Below are positions 42,625 through 51,858 of a stretch of 64,000 nucleotides of DNA, piece after piece (within the stretch, counting starts at the first letter, position 1; every line of letters starts with the position of its first letter). A program made the translations under genes and the position numbers. The notes beneath the pieces were generated by a model that had not been told where the DNA came from, did no database searches, and saw only the letters and a list, made by a program, of their open reading frames with translations. This DNA comes from Acidobacteriaceae bacterium TAA 166 (GTDB lineage Bacteria > Acidobacteriota > Terriglobia > Terriglobales > Acidobacteriaceae): the NCBI GenBank assembly GCA_000421065.1, contig ATWD01000001.1, forward strand, positions 3,340,001 through 3,404,000, read 5' to 3'.

Positions 42625-43566
42625 ATGTCCATACTTGTTGTAGGTTCGGTTGCGTTCGACAATATCGAAAGCCCCAGCGGCACAGTGGAAAACTGCCTGG
42701 GAGGAGCCGCGACTCACTTCTCACTTGCGGCCAGCTACTTCACCGATGTCCGCGTCATCGGTGTGGTCGGCAAGGACTTCACCCCCGAGCATGAGGCCGT
42801 TCTCACTGGCCGAGGCATCGATACCCGTGGCATCGAGCACGCCGACGGCCTCAGCTTTCACTGGACCGGATCGTATGTAAAGAATCTGAACGAGGCCCAG
42901 ACGCTCGGCACCGACCTGAACGTCTTCCAGGCCTTCGATCCGAAGATCCCGGAAGCCTATAAAGACAGCGGCTTTCTCTTCCTCGCCAACATCGACCCCG
43001 TGCTTCAAGCACGCGTGCGCAGCCAGATGCCGAGCGTGCGCATGGTTTGCGGCGACACCATGAACTACTGGATCGCCGATCACGCGGCCAATCTAGCGAA
43101 GGTTCTGCGCGAGCTCGACGTTCTGCTCATCAACGACAGCGAGGCCCGCATGCTCGCCGGTGAGTCCAACCTCGTCGTCGCGGCGAACAAGGTGCTTGCG
43201 ATGGGGCCGAAGACCCTGATCGTCAAGCATGGAGAGTATGGCGCGACCGCCTTCTTCAGCGACCGATCCTTCCCCGACGTCCGCGCAACTCATCCCTTCC
43301 GTGCTCCGGCCCTGCCGCTCGCCGAGGTCGTCGATCCCACTGGCGCAGGCGACTCCTTCGCCGGCGGATTCTACGGATACCTCGCCTCGCAGCCCGAACT
43401 CACCCCGGCGGTCTTCCGCACGGCCATGTTCTACGGCGGAGTGATGGGATCGTTTGCTGTGGAGCGCTTCGGAACCGAGCGGCTGCAGAACGTGAGCCGC
43501 GAGGAGATCGAAGAGCGCTTCCGCCTGTTCAAGGAGATATCGCATCTTGAGTACTCGGGCGCGTAG
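42625..43566 (+). CDS. PfkB-family carbohydrate/nucleoside kinase
   Basis: A 313-residue ribokinase-like protein. An AGAGGA box precedes ATG 42625. MSILVVGSVAFDNIESPSGT and LGGAATHFSLAASYF form the substrate side. VLLINDSEARMLAG is the conserved second motif, and VDPTGAGDSFAGGFYGYLAS the catalytic Asp/anion hole. Its neighbour mtnP suggests methylthioribose or adenosine salvage; other PfkB sugars are equally possible. The reading frame overlaps the start of the next gene by 20 bases. Confidence 0.88.
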   Translation: MSILVVGSVAFDNIESPSGTVENCLGGAATHFSLAASYFTDVRVIGVVGKDFTPEHEAVLTGRGIDTRGIEHADGLSFHWTGSYVKNLNEAQTLGTDLNVFQAFDPKIPEAYKDSGFLFLANIDPVLQARVRSQMPSVRMVCGDTMNYWIADHAANLAKVLRELDVLLINDSEARMLAGESNLVVAANKVLAMGPKTLIVKHGEYGATAFFSDRSFPDVRATHPFRAPALPLAEVVDPTGAGDSFAGGFYGYLASQPELTPAVFRTAMFYGGVMGSFAVERFGTERLQNVSREEIEERFRLFKEISHLEYSGA

Positions 43567-45199
43567 ACGCAGTCTCCGTGGCGATGCCGAGGCGCAACCG
43601 GCTCCTCTGAGCTTTGAGGTGCGCCCCGCAAAGCGCGAGGAGGCGATTCCGGTTGCCCTGGCCGCGGTGGTCTTCGGCTTTATCGCGCTGCTCGTCTGCA
43701 TGAGCCGCAACTATCTCCTGCTCTACGGGGATGCCGTCGCGCATCTGGGCATCGCGCGGCGCATCCTCGACACTCGCAATCCCGGGCTCATTCAGCTGGG
43801 AGGCGTCTGGCTTCCCCTGCCTCATCTGCTGATGGTCCCATTCGTTCAGAAGATGGATTGGTGGCAGAACGGTCTCGCCGGCACGTGGCCTTCTCTGCTG
43901 TTTTATGTCTTGAGCTGCGCGGGAATCTATCGCCTCGCCCGCCGCGTCATGCCGCCCCAGTGGGCTCTCATCGCGACGGCGTTCTATGGTCTCAATCCGA
44001 ACCTGCTGTACCTGTCGACGACCGCGATGACCGAGCCGCTCTTCCTCGCCATCGTGATCTGGACGACACTGCTGACGATGGAGTGTGCCGCCGCCATCAA
44101 AGCCTCTCGCGCACTTGCCGTGACCGGCCGCCTCGTCGCGCTGGGCCTGCTGGTGATGGCCGCGGTCTTTACCCGCTACGACGGCTGGATCTTTGGTGCA
44201 GCCGTATGGTGCGTGATTACGTGGAAGCTCTTCCTTGCAAAGGATTTTCGCTCTCGTGTCACCACCGGCTTCGCCATCTTCACTTTGCTGACGATTGCTG
44301 GCCCCATTGCCTGGCTTGCTTATAACCAATACTTCTTCCACGATCCGCTGGACTTCATGCGCGGCCCTTACTCGGCCGTGGCGATCGATCGACGTACCAC
44401 GCCGCCCGGATCGCGTCACTATCTCGGCTGGCACGATCCCCTCGGGTCCGCGATCCTTTACCTGCGAACCTCGCAGCTTGATGCATCGATATGGGAGACG
44501 GGCTTCGCCGTCACGGCTATGGCGGTCGCCGGCATGGTTATCGCCATCCGCAGACGGCTTGAGCTCGCTTCACTTCTCCTCTGGTTTCCCCTGCCGTTCT
44601 ACATCTACTCCATCGCCTTCGGATCGGTCCCCATCTTTATTCCGCCCTTCTGGCCGCACTCCTACTACAACTCGCGCTATGGCATGGAGATGCTCCCTGC
44701 CTTCGCCATCTTCGCGGCCCTCTTCCTGGGCTGGCTGCAACAGCTCTGGTCTGCGCGGCAGCCTGTGCTGGTGCGTCTGATGACTCCCGTTGCCCTTCTG
44801 CTCATAGCCATCAACACCGTCGCGATGATGCATGGCCTTCCTCTCGTCCTCAAGGAGGCGCAGGCCAACTCCATCACCCGCATCGCCTTCGAGCAGGCCA
44901 TCGCCAACGAGCTCAAATCCTTTCCCGCAGGCGTCCCCATCCTGATGTATAACTCCGACCATGTCGGAGCGTTGCAACACGCGGGCATCCCTCTGAAACA
45001 GACCCTTAGCGAGACCGACTACGATACCTGGAAGGTCGCGTTGGCTGCTCCCTCCGAGCATGCCGCGTATGTTGTCGCCATCGAAAACGATCCCGTTGCA
45101 AAGGCAGTCAAGGAACACCCGGAGGGGCTGACCGAACTTGCCGTGCTCTGCACCACGGGACAGTCCTGCGCCCGCGTCTACAAGTCGTCGCACTTCTGA
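43547..45199 (+). CDS. polytopic membrane protein, GT39/PMT-like
   Basis: A 550-residue protein with a TTG start at 43547 that overlaps the end of the kinase gene; AAGGAG at 43531-43536 is correctly placed. About ten or more membrane helices follow a cytoplasmic N-terminus. The first loop, LLLYGDAVAHLGIARRILDT, has the acidic Asp of dolichyl-phosphate-mannose-type (GT-C) transferases, and PFWPHSYYNSRYGMEMLPAF is a later conserved loop. The C-terminal 110 residues are periplasmic. Transfer of a lipid-linked sugar is the family role; the acceptor is unknown. Confidence 0.78.
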   Translation: MSTRARRRSLRGDAEAQPAPLSFEVRPAKREEAIPVALAAVVFGFIALLVCMSRNYLLLYGDAVAHLGIARRILDTRNPGLIQLGGVWLPLPHLLMVPFVQKMDWWQNGLAGTWPSLLFYVLSCAGIYRLARRVMPPQWALIATAFYGLNPNLLYLSTTAMTEPLFLAIVIWTTLLTMECAAAIKASRALAVTGRLVALGLLVMAAVFTRYDGWIFGAAVWCVITWKLFLAKDFRSRVTTGFAIFTLLTIAGPIAWLAYNQYFFHDPLDFMRGPYSAVAIDRRTTPPGSRHYLGWHDPLGSAILYLRTSQLDASIWETGFAVTAMAVAGMVIAIRRRLELASLLLWFPLPFYIYSIAFGSVPIFIPPFWPHSYYNSRYGMEMLPAFAIFAALFLGWLQQLWSARQPVLVRLMTPVALLLIAINTVAMMHGLPLVLKEAQANSITRIAFEQAIANELKSFPAGVPILMYNSDHVGALQHAGIPLKQTLSETDYDTWKVALAAPSEHAAYVVAIENDPVAKAVKEHPEGLTELAVLCTTGQSCARVYKSSHF

Positions 45200-45250
45200 A
45201 AGGTTCCGTAAGCCGCCCCTCGGGGGCAGTGTTACGATCTCTCGCAGATC

Positions 45251-45952
45251 ATGCTCGTTCCCGAGTTTCACTTCAGCCAGATCGATCAGGAGTTGCTCTC
45301 TACCGGCACGGCGACGCGCCTGCTCATGGCCTGCCTTCTGGGCGGCCTCGTTGGCCTCGAGCGCGAGCGTCGCAACAAGCCCTCCGGTCTGCGAACCAAC
45401 CTTCTCGTATCGCTGGGATGCGCCTTTTTCACCATGCTTTCTCCGGTATTGTCCGGTGAGGGGAACACCGACAAAAGCCGCCTGGCAGCTGGAATCGTGC
45501 AGGGAATCGGCTTTCTTGGCGCTGGCATCATCCTGCACACGCGCACCCGCGTCATCGGCCTGACCAGCGCAGCGACCATCTTTGTCGTCGCCTCCATCGG
45601 CGTGTCCTGTGGAGCGGGCCTATACCTCGAAGCCGTTCTGGCCACTCTTATCACCCTTATCGCCCTGGCGCTGATCGGTTACATCGAATCGAAGGCTGGA
45701 TGGAGACAGATCACGATGCTGTATGAGGTTCGCAGTGAGGTGCCCAAGGCAATGTACATCGCTGCGTTGAGCGTGCTCGATCGGATGGGGCTGCGCCTCA
45801 ACATCCTAGAGCGTGAGTCCATCGAAGGACTTAATCGCATTACCTTCTCCGTCTCGACGACTCGAAAGAGACACGCTCAACTCTTTCAGGAGCTCAACGC
45901 CAGCGCCGCGACCGACCGGGTTGTCGTCTTTCGAGATTCTGAGGAAGAATAA
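45251..45952 (+). CDS. MgtC/SapB-family membrane protein
   Basis: A 233-residue protein with four to five membrane helices. LLMACLLGGLVGLERERRNK and GLRTNLLVSLGCAFFTML are the MgtC signature. GIVQGIGFLGAGIILHTRTR and GLTSAATIFVVASIGVSCGA follow, all strongly conserved. The C-terminal region is a soluble ACT-like domain. MgtC proteins inhibit or tune F-type ATPase or affect magnesium adaptation in pathogens; in soil bacteria the role is less clear. The dapF-like gene follows 6 bp later, so they are likely cotranscribed. Confidence 0.92.
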   Translation: MLVPEFHFSQIDQELLSTGTATRLLMACLLGGLVGLERERRNKPSGLRTNLLVSLGCAFFTMLSPVLSGEGNTDKSRLAAGIVQGIGFLGAGIILHTRTRVIGLTSAATIFVVASIGVSCGAGLYLEAVLATLITLIALALIGYIESKAGWRQITMLYEVRSEVPKAMYIAALSVLDRMGLRLNILERESIEGLNRITFSVSTTRKRHAQLFQELNASAATDRVVVFRDSEEE

Positions 45953-45958
45953 GCAGAG

Positions 45959-46762
45959 ATGATTTCCTTCGTAAAAGCCCACGCCTGCGGCAACGACTTC
46001 CTGATCCTTGAAGAAGAGGCGGCCAAACGCCAGCACTCCGCGCTCGCACGTAAGCTCTGCAGCCGTAACACCAGCATCGGAGCTGATGGCATCGAGTTCC
46101 TCGAGCGCAGGCCCAACGGCGAGTTCTTCCTCCGGCTCTTCAACGCGGACGGCAGCGAGGCCGAGCTCTCAGGCAACGGTACCCGATGCGTCGCCGCGTG
46201 GCTGGCCAGCTCCGAGGGTCTCGATGAGGTCACGCTCGGAACCCATGGCGGCCCTCGTCACTGCCGCGTCGTCGAAGATGCTGACCCCATCTATCTTATC
46301 GAGAGCGAGATGGGCATCCCCCGCGTGATGGAGCGCAAGATCGTCGTGGCCGGTGTCGGCGAGGTCTCAGGAGCCATGGTCAACGTCGGTAACCCGCACT
46401 TCGTCCTCTTCGTCGAGACCGAAGACTTCAGCGCGCACGGCCTCTCGTGGCAGGCTCTGGGAGCGCAGATCAGCACCAGCCCGCTCTTCCCGCACGGAAC
46501 CAACGTCGAGTTCGTCAAGGTGCTCTCAAACGATGAGATCGCCTTCCGCATCTTCGAGCGCGGCTGCGGCCCCACCACCTCTTCCGGTACCGGAACCTGC
46601 GCCTCCTCCTCCGCGGCCATGGCGCTGCGTGGAGTCAACCGCAAGCTCAAAGCCGTCGCCGAAGGCGGAGCGCAACGTACCGTGTGGCCTGCCAACGATC
46701 AGGTGATGCACCTCACCGGGCCGGCCGAAATCATCTGTCGCGGAGAGGCCGTCGGCCTGTGA
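45959..46762 (+). CDS. dapF: DapF-like epimerase homologue with both catalytic cysteines replaced by serine
   Basis: A 267-residue member of the diaminopimelate epimerase superfamily, which turns LL-DAP to meso-DAP. FVKAHACGNDFLIL, NTSIGADGIEF, NVGNPHFVLFVE and PHGTNVEFVKV are typical. The two acid/base cysteines, normally in CGNGxRC and in the ACGTGACA segment, are Ser here: ELSGNGTRC (Ser71) and TTSSGTGTCAS (Ser209). Cys-to-Ser at both sites is not what an active DapF should have. It may be an altered isomerase or inactive. The next gene overlaps it (GTGA) and is LD-carboxypeptidase, then Mpl, so a cell-wall peptide role is likely. Confidence 0.85.
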   Translation: MISFVKAHACGNDFLILEEEAAKRQHSALARKLCSRNTSIGADGIEFLERRPNGEFFLRLFNADGSEAELSGNGTRCVAAWLASSEGLDEVTLGTHGGPRHCRVVEDADPIYLIESEMGIPRVMERKIVVAGVGEVSGAMVNVGNPHFVLFVETEDFSAHGLSWQALGAQISTSPLFPHGTNVEFVKVLSNDEIAFRIFERGCGPTTSSGTGTCASSSAAMALRGVNRKLKAVAEGGAQRTVWPANDQVMHLTGPAEIICRGEAVGL

Positions 46763-47709
46763 GCGCACCTCATCGCACCTTCGTCAAGCCTCCCTCGCTT
46801 CGCCATGGAGCGACCCTTGCCGTTGTCTCGCCTGCCAGTACCGCCAAGCGCGAGCTCATCGAGCGTGGCGTCCGCGAGCTCGAAGCCGAGGGCTATCGCA
46901 TCAAGTTGGGCAAGCATGTCTGGGGAGGAGGTCCTCTCTATTACGCCGGAACCGCTGCCCAACGGCTCGAAGACCTCCATGGCGCATTCGGGGACGATAA
47001 GGTGGACGGCATCGTTTGTACCCGCGGCGGATGGGGCTCGGCTGAACTTCTTCCGCATCTTGACGTTGACTTGATTCGCACAAACCCAAAGGCCTTCATC
47101 GGCTACAGCGATCACACCTCGCTTCACACCTGGTTCCAGAACGAGGCCAATCTCACCACCTTTTACGCCCCGATGGTGGCCGCCGACTTCGCCCGCGACC
47201 ATGGCGTCGACCTCGCCAGCTGGCGAAATACCTTCGATGGCACTGCTCCGTGGAGCTTCAGCGCCGCCGATGGTCTGCGTGTCCTAATCCCGGGGCTCGC
47301 CGAAGGCAACGTACTCGGCGGCTGTATCTCCATTTTGGTCGCCGGTCTGGGAACTCCGTTCGCGCCGCGGCTTGAGGAGAGCATCCTCTTCCTCGAAGAT
47401 ATCGGCACCAAACCATACCAGTGGGACCGCATGCTCCTGCACCTTCGCTACTCGGGAAGGCTCGATGGCGTTTGCGGAATCGTCTTCGGGGACATGCAAC
47501 AGTGCGTCTCACAGGAGGAGCAGGGTCTTCTGGAGAGCGCGATTATTCACGGCCTGCGCGGATTCGAGGGGCCGGTTGCGATCGGACTTCGCTGTGGACA
47601 CGTCGACGGCCCCAATCGAACTGTTCCCCTCGGCGTGCCCGCGAGGCTTAACCTGACAGATGCCGCGAACCCGGAATTGACCTTCCTTGAGCCTGCCGTT
47701 TCGAGTTAG
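46759..47709 (+). CDS. ldcA: LD-carboxypeptidase (muramoyltetrapeptide carboxypeptidase, S66)
   Basis: A 316-residue S66 peptidase that removes the terminal D-Ala from murein tetrapeptides in the cytosol for recycling. The GTG start at 46759 overlaps the preceding stop codon as GTGA, so translation is coupled. ATLAVVSPAST is the N-terminal strand. FIGYSDHTSLHTWF carries the nucleophile Ser (GYSD). FLEDIGTKPYQWDRML and GLRCGHVDG supply the Glu and His of the triad. Length is normal. It acts just before Mpl (next gene, 36 bp on) in recycling. Confidence 0.92.
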   Translation: MSAPHRTFVKPPSLRHGATLAVVSPASTAKRELIERGVRELEAEGYRIKLGKHVWGGGPLYYAGTAAQRLEDLHGAFGDDKVDGIVCTRGGWGSAELLPHLDVDLIRTNPKAFIGYSDHTSLHTWFQNEANLTTFYAPMVAADFARDHGVDLASWRNTFDGTAPWSFSAADGLRVLIPGLAEGNVLGGCISILVAGLGTPFAPRLEESILFLEDIGTKPYQWDRMLLHLRYSGRLDGVCGIVFGDMQQCVSQEEQGLLESAIIHGLRGFEGPVAIGLRCGHVDGPNRTVPLGVPARLNLTDAANPELTFLEPAVSS

Positions 47710-47745
47710 TCTTGCTGTGGCGTAAACCCCAAACACACGGAATTC

Positions 47746-49194
47746 ATGCACCGACACATCTATTTCATTGGAATCTGCGGCACGGCGATGGCCTCGCTGG
47801 CCGGAATGCTCAAATCGCAGGGCTATGAAGTCACCGGCTCCGACGCCGCGGCCTATCCGCCGATGAGCGATCTGCTGCGTGAGCTCGGCATTCAAGTGCA
47901 CGAGCCCTACTCCGAGCGAAACCTCGACCGGCGGCCCGACCTCGTCATCGTCGGCAACGCTATCTCGCGCGGCAACGTGGAGCTCGAACGTGTGATGGAC
48001 GAGCGCATCCCCTTCTGCTCGATGGCCTCCATCCTGCACGACGAGTTTCTGCTTGGGCGCGAGCCTCTTGTCGTAGCCGGAACTCACGGCAAGACCACCA
48101 CCACCAGCATGCTGGCGTGGATCTACGAGGTGGCCTCCCAGCAGGCTCCCGAACTCGCGCCGTCGTTCCTCATCGGGGGAGTCGCCGAAAACTTTGGAAC
48201 CAGCTTTATGGTGCGTCCCACGAAGCCCTTCATCCTCGAGGGCGACGAGTACGATACCGCCTTCTTCGATAAGGGGCCGAAGTTCCTCCACTACTTCCCT
48301 GACTCCGCTATCCTCACCCACGTCGAGTTCGACCATGCCGATATCTACGCCGATCTCGCCGCCGTGAAGACCGCGTTTAAGCGCTTCATAAATCTCATTC
48401 CACGCCGCGGCCGCCTCGTCGCCTACGATGCCAGCGAGAACGTCAGCGAGTGCATTGCTAAGGCCTTCTGCACGGTGGAGCGCTACGGCTTTCGTGAGGA
48501 CTCGCACTGGCGCATCACCGGCCTGCGCCACGAGGGCCAGAAGGCTTGCTGGACGCTGTGGCGTGCCGGTGAGCGCTTCGCCCGGCTCTCGCTCCCCATG
48601 GCCGGCGAGCATAACGCGCTCAACGCCACCGCCGCCGCTGCGCTCGCCGCGGGGCAGGGCATCGCGGTCGAGGCCATCGTCCAAGCGCTTGCGAGCTTCC
48701 ACAGCGTAAAACGCAGGCTCGAGGTCAAGGCTGTCGCCGAAGGCATCACTATCATCGACGACTTTGCCCATCACCCCACTGCCATTCGCGAGACGTTGCG
48801 CGCCCTGCGCGAGATTTATCCCGGTCAGCGTCTGATCGCCGTGCTCGAGCCGCGCTCGAATACGCTGCGGCGCAATGTCTTCGAGCGGGATCTTATCGAA
48901 AGCCTCGCCGTCGCCGATCGCGTGGTGCTGGCGGGCGTCTTCAAATCCGAGAGCATTCCTGTGGCCGAGAGGCTCGAGCCCGAGCACGTCGTCCGTGGTC
49001 TCCAGCAGCGCGGAGTTCTGGCAGAACTCCACGCCCACGCCGACGCCATCGTCGCCGCGCTCGTCCCCCAGCTTCGCGACGGGGATATCGTGGCCATCCT
49101 CTCGAACGGCGGCTTCGGCGACATCTACCGCAAGCTTCCCCGCGCTATCACGGAGACTGCCATCGCGGGGCGCCTCTCCGGAAGACTCGCGTAG
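47746..49194 (+). CDS. mpl: UDP-MurNAc:L-Ala-gamma-D-Glu-meso-DAP ligase
   Basis: A 482-residue Mur ligase that reattaches recovered tripeptide to UDP-MurNAc, bypassing MurC/D/E. IYFIGICGTAMASLAGMLKS is the Mur N-terminal loop. VVAGTHGKTTTTSMLAW is the P-loop, and HVEFDHADIYAD the Mg/substrate segment. DDFAHHPTAIRETL and VLEPRSNTLRRN distinguish Mpl from MurC. Together with LdcA upstream it forms a peptidoglycan-recycling operon. Confidence 0.95.
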   Translation: MHRHIYFIGICGTAMASLAGMLKSQGYEVTGSDAAAYPPMSDLLRELGIQVHEPYSERNLDRRPDLVIVGNAISRGNVELERVMDERIPFCSMASILHDEFLLGREPLVVAGTHGKTTTTSMLAWIYEVASQQAPELAPSFLIGGVAENFGTSFMVRPTKPFILEGDEYDTAFFDKGPKFLHYFPDSAILTHVEFDHADIYADLAAVKTAFKRFINLIPRRGRLVAYDASENVSECIAKAFCTVERYGFREDSHWRITGLRHEGQKACWTLWRAGERFARLSLPMAGEHNALNATAAAALAAGQGIAVEAIVQALASFHSVKRRLEVKAVAEGITIIDDFAHHPTAIRETLRALREIYPGQRLIAVLEPRSNTLRRNVFERDLIESLAVADRVVLAGVFKSESIPVAERLEPEHVVRGLQQRGVLAELHAHADAIVAALVPQLRDGDIVAILSNGGFGDIYRKLPRAITETAIAGRLSGRLA

Positions 49195-49200
49195 CCTCTA

Positions 49201-49231
49201 GGCCTGCCGGCCCTAGCGGCAGCGTTTGTCC
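49201..49231. repeat. dispersed-repeat fragment, copy R10 (tips only)
   Basis: GGCCTGCCGGCCCTAGCGGC followed by AGCGTTTGTCC joins one tip of the family (GGCCTGCCGGCC) directly to the other (GGCAGCGTTTGTCC). It is the smallest copy and leaves only 31 bases between mpl and plsC. It shows that the ends remain when the body is lost. Confidence 0.75.
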
Positions 49232-49286
49232 ACCCCAAACATGTCAATACGACTTGGCGCGTGGGTAAGGTATTCTGCGGTATGGC

Positions 49287-50003
49287 ATGTTCGCAACCTT
49301 CAAGCTGCTCCTGGTCTACTTGGCCTTCGGTCCCCTGGCCGGGATCATCGGGATACCCTACTCTCTCCTGATCCACAACGTCGAGCGTCTTTATCGCGTC
49401 GCCATGTGGATCGCGAATGCAGGCGTTCGTGCTGCCGGAATCCGCATCGAGGTCTCGGGCCGCGAGAACATTCCCTCTGGGCAGCCCTGCATCTTCATGT
49501 GCAATCATGTCTCGAACCTCGACCCGCCGGTGGTTCTTCCCATGCTCCCCGGGCGCAGCTCGGTGCTGCTGAAGAGAGAGCTGATGAGCATTCCCATCCT
49601 TGGCTATGCCATGCGCATGGGGCAGTTTGTTCCCGTCGAGCGCGGTGGCAAACGCGAGGCGGCGCAGGCCAGTGTCGAGGCAGCTGGCAAGGCGCTGAAC
49701 GATGGACTGAACATTCTCGTCTTTCCCGAGGGGACGCGCTCCAGGGACGGACATCTCTCCGCCTTCAAAAAAGGCCCGTTCTTTTTAGCTATGGGGACAG
49801 GAGCTCCCGTTGTCCCGATCGCTCTCTCCGGAACCGAGAAGATGATGGAGAAGGGAAGCGTGGCCATTACACCGGGCGTTGCCCGCATGAAGATTCTGCC
49901 GCTGATCGACCCGGCAGACTTCGCCACCCGCGAGGATCTTCTGCGAGCTGTAAGAACGGCCATCGCGGCAGAGCTACCGGAGTCGATGCAGCCCCTTGAG
50001 TAG
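49287..50003 (+). CDS. plsC: 1-acyl-sn-glycerol-3-phosphate acyltransferase
   Basis: A 238-residue membrane-bound acyltransferase making phosphatidic acid. The N-terminus is hydrophobic (KLLLVYLAFGPLAGIIGIPY). MCNHVSNLDPPVVL is motif I (HxxxxD); VPVERGGKREAAQAS and VFPEGTRSRDGHL are motifs II and III with the glycerol-phosphate Glu/Gly. APVVPIALSGTEKM is motif IV. It is likely on the same transcript as mpl, with R10 between them. Confidence 0.93.
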   Translation: MFATFKLLLVYLAFGPLAGIIGIPYSLLIHNVERLYRVAMWIANAGVRAAGIRIEVSGRENIPSGQPCIFMCNHVSNLDPPVVLPMLPGRSSVLLKRELMSIPILGYAMRMGQFVPVERGGKREAAQASVEAAGKALNDGLNILVFPEGTRSRDGHLSAFKKGPFFLAMGTGAPVVPIALSGTEKMMEKGSVAITPGVARMKILPLIDPADFATREDLLRAVRTAIAAELPESMQPLE

Positions 50004-50014
50004 ATACGGCTGCT

Positions 50015-50120
50015 GGCCTGCCGATCGGGCCCACTACGCGTGGGGCCCAAGGCGAAGCCGGTATATACGTCACGAGGGGACCGCAGCCCGCGTAGGGAGC
50101 CCGCGCGGTAGCGCCTGTCC
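50015..50120. repeat. dispersed imperfect-palindrome repeat, copy R11 (shortened)
   Basis: The left tip GGCCTGCCGATCGGGCCCAC is followed by ACGCGTGGGGCCCAAGGCGA, AGCCGGTATATACGTCACGA, then GGGGACCGCAGCCCGCGTAG and the right tip CGCGGTAGCGCCTGTCC. About half of the left inner arm and the centre are missing. It lies between plsC and the SPOR protein gene, which converge. Confidence 0.8.
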
Positions 50121-50146
50121 TTTCCCAAGAGGTCTCTCGAAGAGTT

Positions 50147-50845
50147 TTACTTCACGAGTGCGTTGTAGCCGTCCGCAATCAGGCGTTGCTTCATCGCATC
50201 GGCGTCCTTGCGTGTGGCATACGGTCCCAGCTGAATGTGCAGAAGCTTGTCCTGCGGCTCGTGCCGAACCGCCACAGTGTAACCCTTCCGCTTCAGCGCA
50301 TTGACCAGAATATCGGCGTCCTCCTGGTGCGAGACTGCCGCAATCTGCACCAGCGCAGGCTGTCCCGCAGCCGCTCCGACAACCGCGTGTGTCCCTGGCG
50401 TAAGCTGCGGCATAGGAGCCGGCGTACTGGACTTTGCCACTGCGTGCTGAAGGCGTGGCTGCGGTGTGCTCTCAGGGGAGGAAGCCGAAACGGAGGCAGA
50501 CACCACAACCGCAGGTCTTTTAGGGGCGTCGGCGGCCTTCTCAGAAGGCGTCTCTGCGGCAGCCGCATCTGCTGGGGTCAAATCGTCCTTATCCGACTGG
50601 CCGGGAGCCGGCTTTGCCCCGCTCGTTGCCTTCAGGTCGCTGGAGTCACCCTCGCTGCCCGTCGCTGCGGCTGGGGCAACCGGCGCAGCCGAACGCTTGC
50701 CCATGCTGTAGCCGAAGCCGAAAAAGATCGCACAGATCAGGGCCAGCAGAAAGAAGATTCCCAGCACCGTCGAGGGGTTTAGCGAGATCTCGCGTTCCGC
50801 GGAATCCAGTTCAAGGTCGTCGTCTTCGATATAGCGGGTCTTCAC
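50147..50845 (-). CDS. membrane-anchored SPOR-domain protein
   Basis: A 232-residue protein. The cytoplasmic N-terminus (RYIEDDDLELDSAER) is followed by one membrane helix near residue 30 (VLGIFFLLALICAIFFGFGY). A long Ala/Pro/Ser-rich periplasmic spacer leads to the SPOR domain from about residue 160: LVQIAAVSHQEDADILVNAL, YTVAVRHEPQDKLLHIQLGP and YATRKDADAMKQRLIADGYN. SPOR domains bind denuded glycan strands at the septum, so a role in division or cell-wall processing is likely. It follows the slipin gene by 43 bp on the same strand. Confidence 0.9.
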   Translation of the reverse strand: MKTRYIEDDDLELDSAEREISLNPSTVLGIFFLLALICAIFFGFGYSMGKRSAAPVAPAAATGSEGDSSDLKATSGAKPAPGQSDKDDLTPADAAAAETPSEKAADAPKRPAVVVSASVSASSPESTPQPRLQHAVAKSSTPAPMPQLTPGTHAVVGAAAGQPALVQIAAVSHQEDADILVNALKRKGYTVAVRHEPQDKLLHIQLGPYATRKDADAMKQRLIADGYNALVK

Positions 50846-50888
50846 GGTCGGTCCTTCATGCCTCGAGAGCGGCCGCTACGATCAGGCC

Positions 50889-51764
50889 CTACTCGATGAG
50901 TTCGTCCGGCGAAGGAGTCCTCGGCGCGACAGCCGGAGCCTGTGCCGGAATCCCCGAAACGCCGGGGTCTACCTTGATCTGCGGAAGCGGCTGGTTCTCT
51001 CCGCCCGCAACCTGGACTGTCTTATTCAACAGCGTCATCAGCTCCATGGGAAGGGGAAAAACGATGGTCGTATTCTTCTCGACACCTATCTCAGTCAGGG
51101 TCTGCAAGTACCTGAGCTGCAAGGTCATGGGCTGGGTCGCCAGCAGAGCGGCGGCGTCCACCAGCTTCTGGGCGGCGTTGAACTCGCCCTCCGCATGAAT
51201 GATCTTCGACCTCCGCTCGCGCTCCGCCTCGGCCTGCTTGGCCATCGCGCGCAGCATGGTCTCCGGCAGGTCCACCTGCTTTACCTCCACCGAGACCACC
51301 TTCACTCCGAACGGAGCCGTGTGGCCGTCGATGATGGTCTGGATACGTTGGTTCAGGCGGTCACGATGCGCCAGCAGCTCATCCAGCTCCACCTCGCCCA
51401 GCACCGACCGGAGTGTGGTCTGCGAGAACTGGCTGGTCTGATAGATATAGTTGGCTACCTCGATCACCGCCCGGGTCGGGTCCACCACCCGCAGCGTGAT
51501 GACTGCGTTGACCTTCAGCGTCACGTTGTCGCGCGTGATGATATCCTGCGCCGGAACCTCCATCGCCTCCTGCCGCAGCGAGACCCGTACGATCTGGTCC
51601 AGCGGACGGAAGATCAGGATCACGCCAGGGCCCTTCGCCGGAGAGGTACGCCCCAGCCGGAAGACCACGGCGCGCTCATACTCTTTCAAAATCTTGACGC
51701 AGCTGATCAGATACAGCGCCACAACAACAAGGAGAATCAGTACTGGACTATTGAACACGATCAA
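50889..51764 (-). CDS. slipin-type SPFH/Band 7 membrane protein
   Basis: A 291-residue stomatin-like protein. The N-terminal hydrophobic hairpin ([18 protein letters not shown]) is followed by the SPFH domain: [53 protein letters not shown] and [21 protein letters not shown] coiled coil follows ([20 protein letters not shown]). Slipins scaffold membrane microdomains, often with an NfeD protease, but no NfeD gene is adjacent; a SPOR gene follows instead. Start at 51764. Confidence 0.92.
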   Translation of the reverse strand: MIVFNSPVLILLVVVALYLISCVKILKEYERAVVFRLGRTSPAKGPGVILIFRPLDQIVRVSLRQEAMEVPAQDIITRDNVTLKVNAVITLRVVDPTRAVIEVANYIYQTSQFSQTTLRSVLGEVELDELLAHRDRLNQRIQTIIDGHTAPFGVKVVSVEVKQVDLPETMLRAMAKQAEAERERRSKIIHAEGEFNAAQKLVDAAALLATQPMTLQLRYLQTLTEIGVEKNTTIVFPLPMELMTLLNKTVQVAGGENQPLPQIKVDPGVSGIPAQAPAVAPRTPSPDELIE

Positions 51765-51858
51765 AACCTCACCAAGCTGACGGATCGAATTGTACGCGCC
51801 TCATTTTCGAGGGCCTCACGGTGAAAGGCAGATTAATTCCTGGGGAGCCGGCCAGCGA

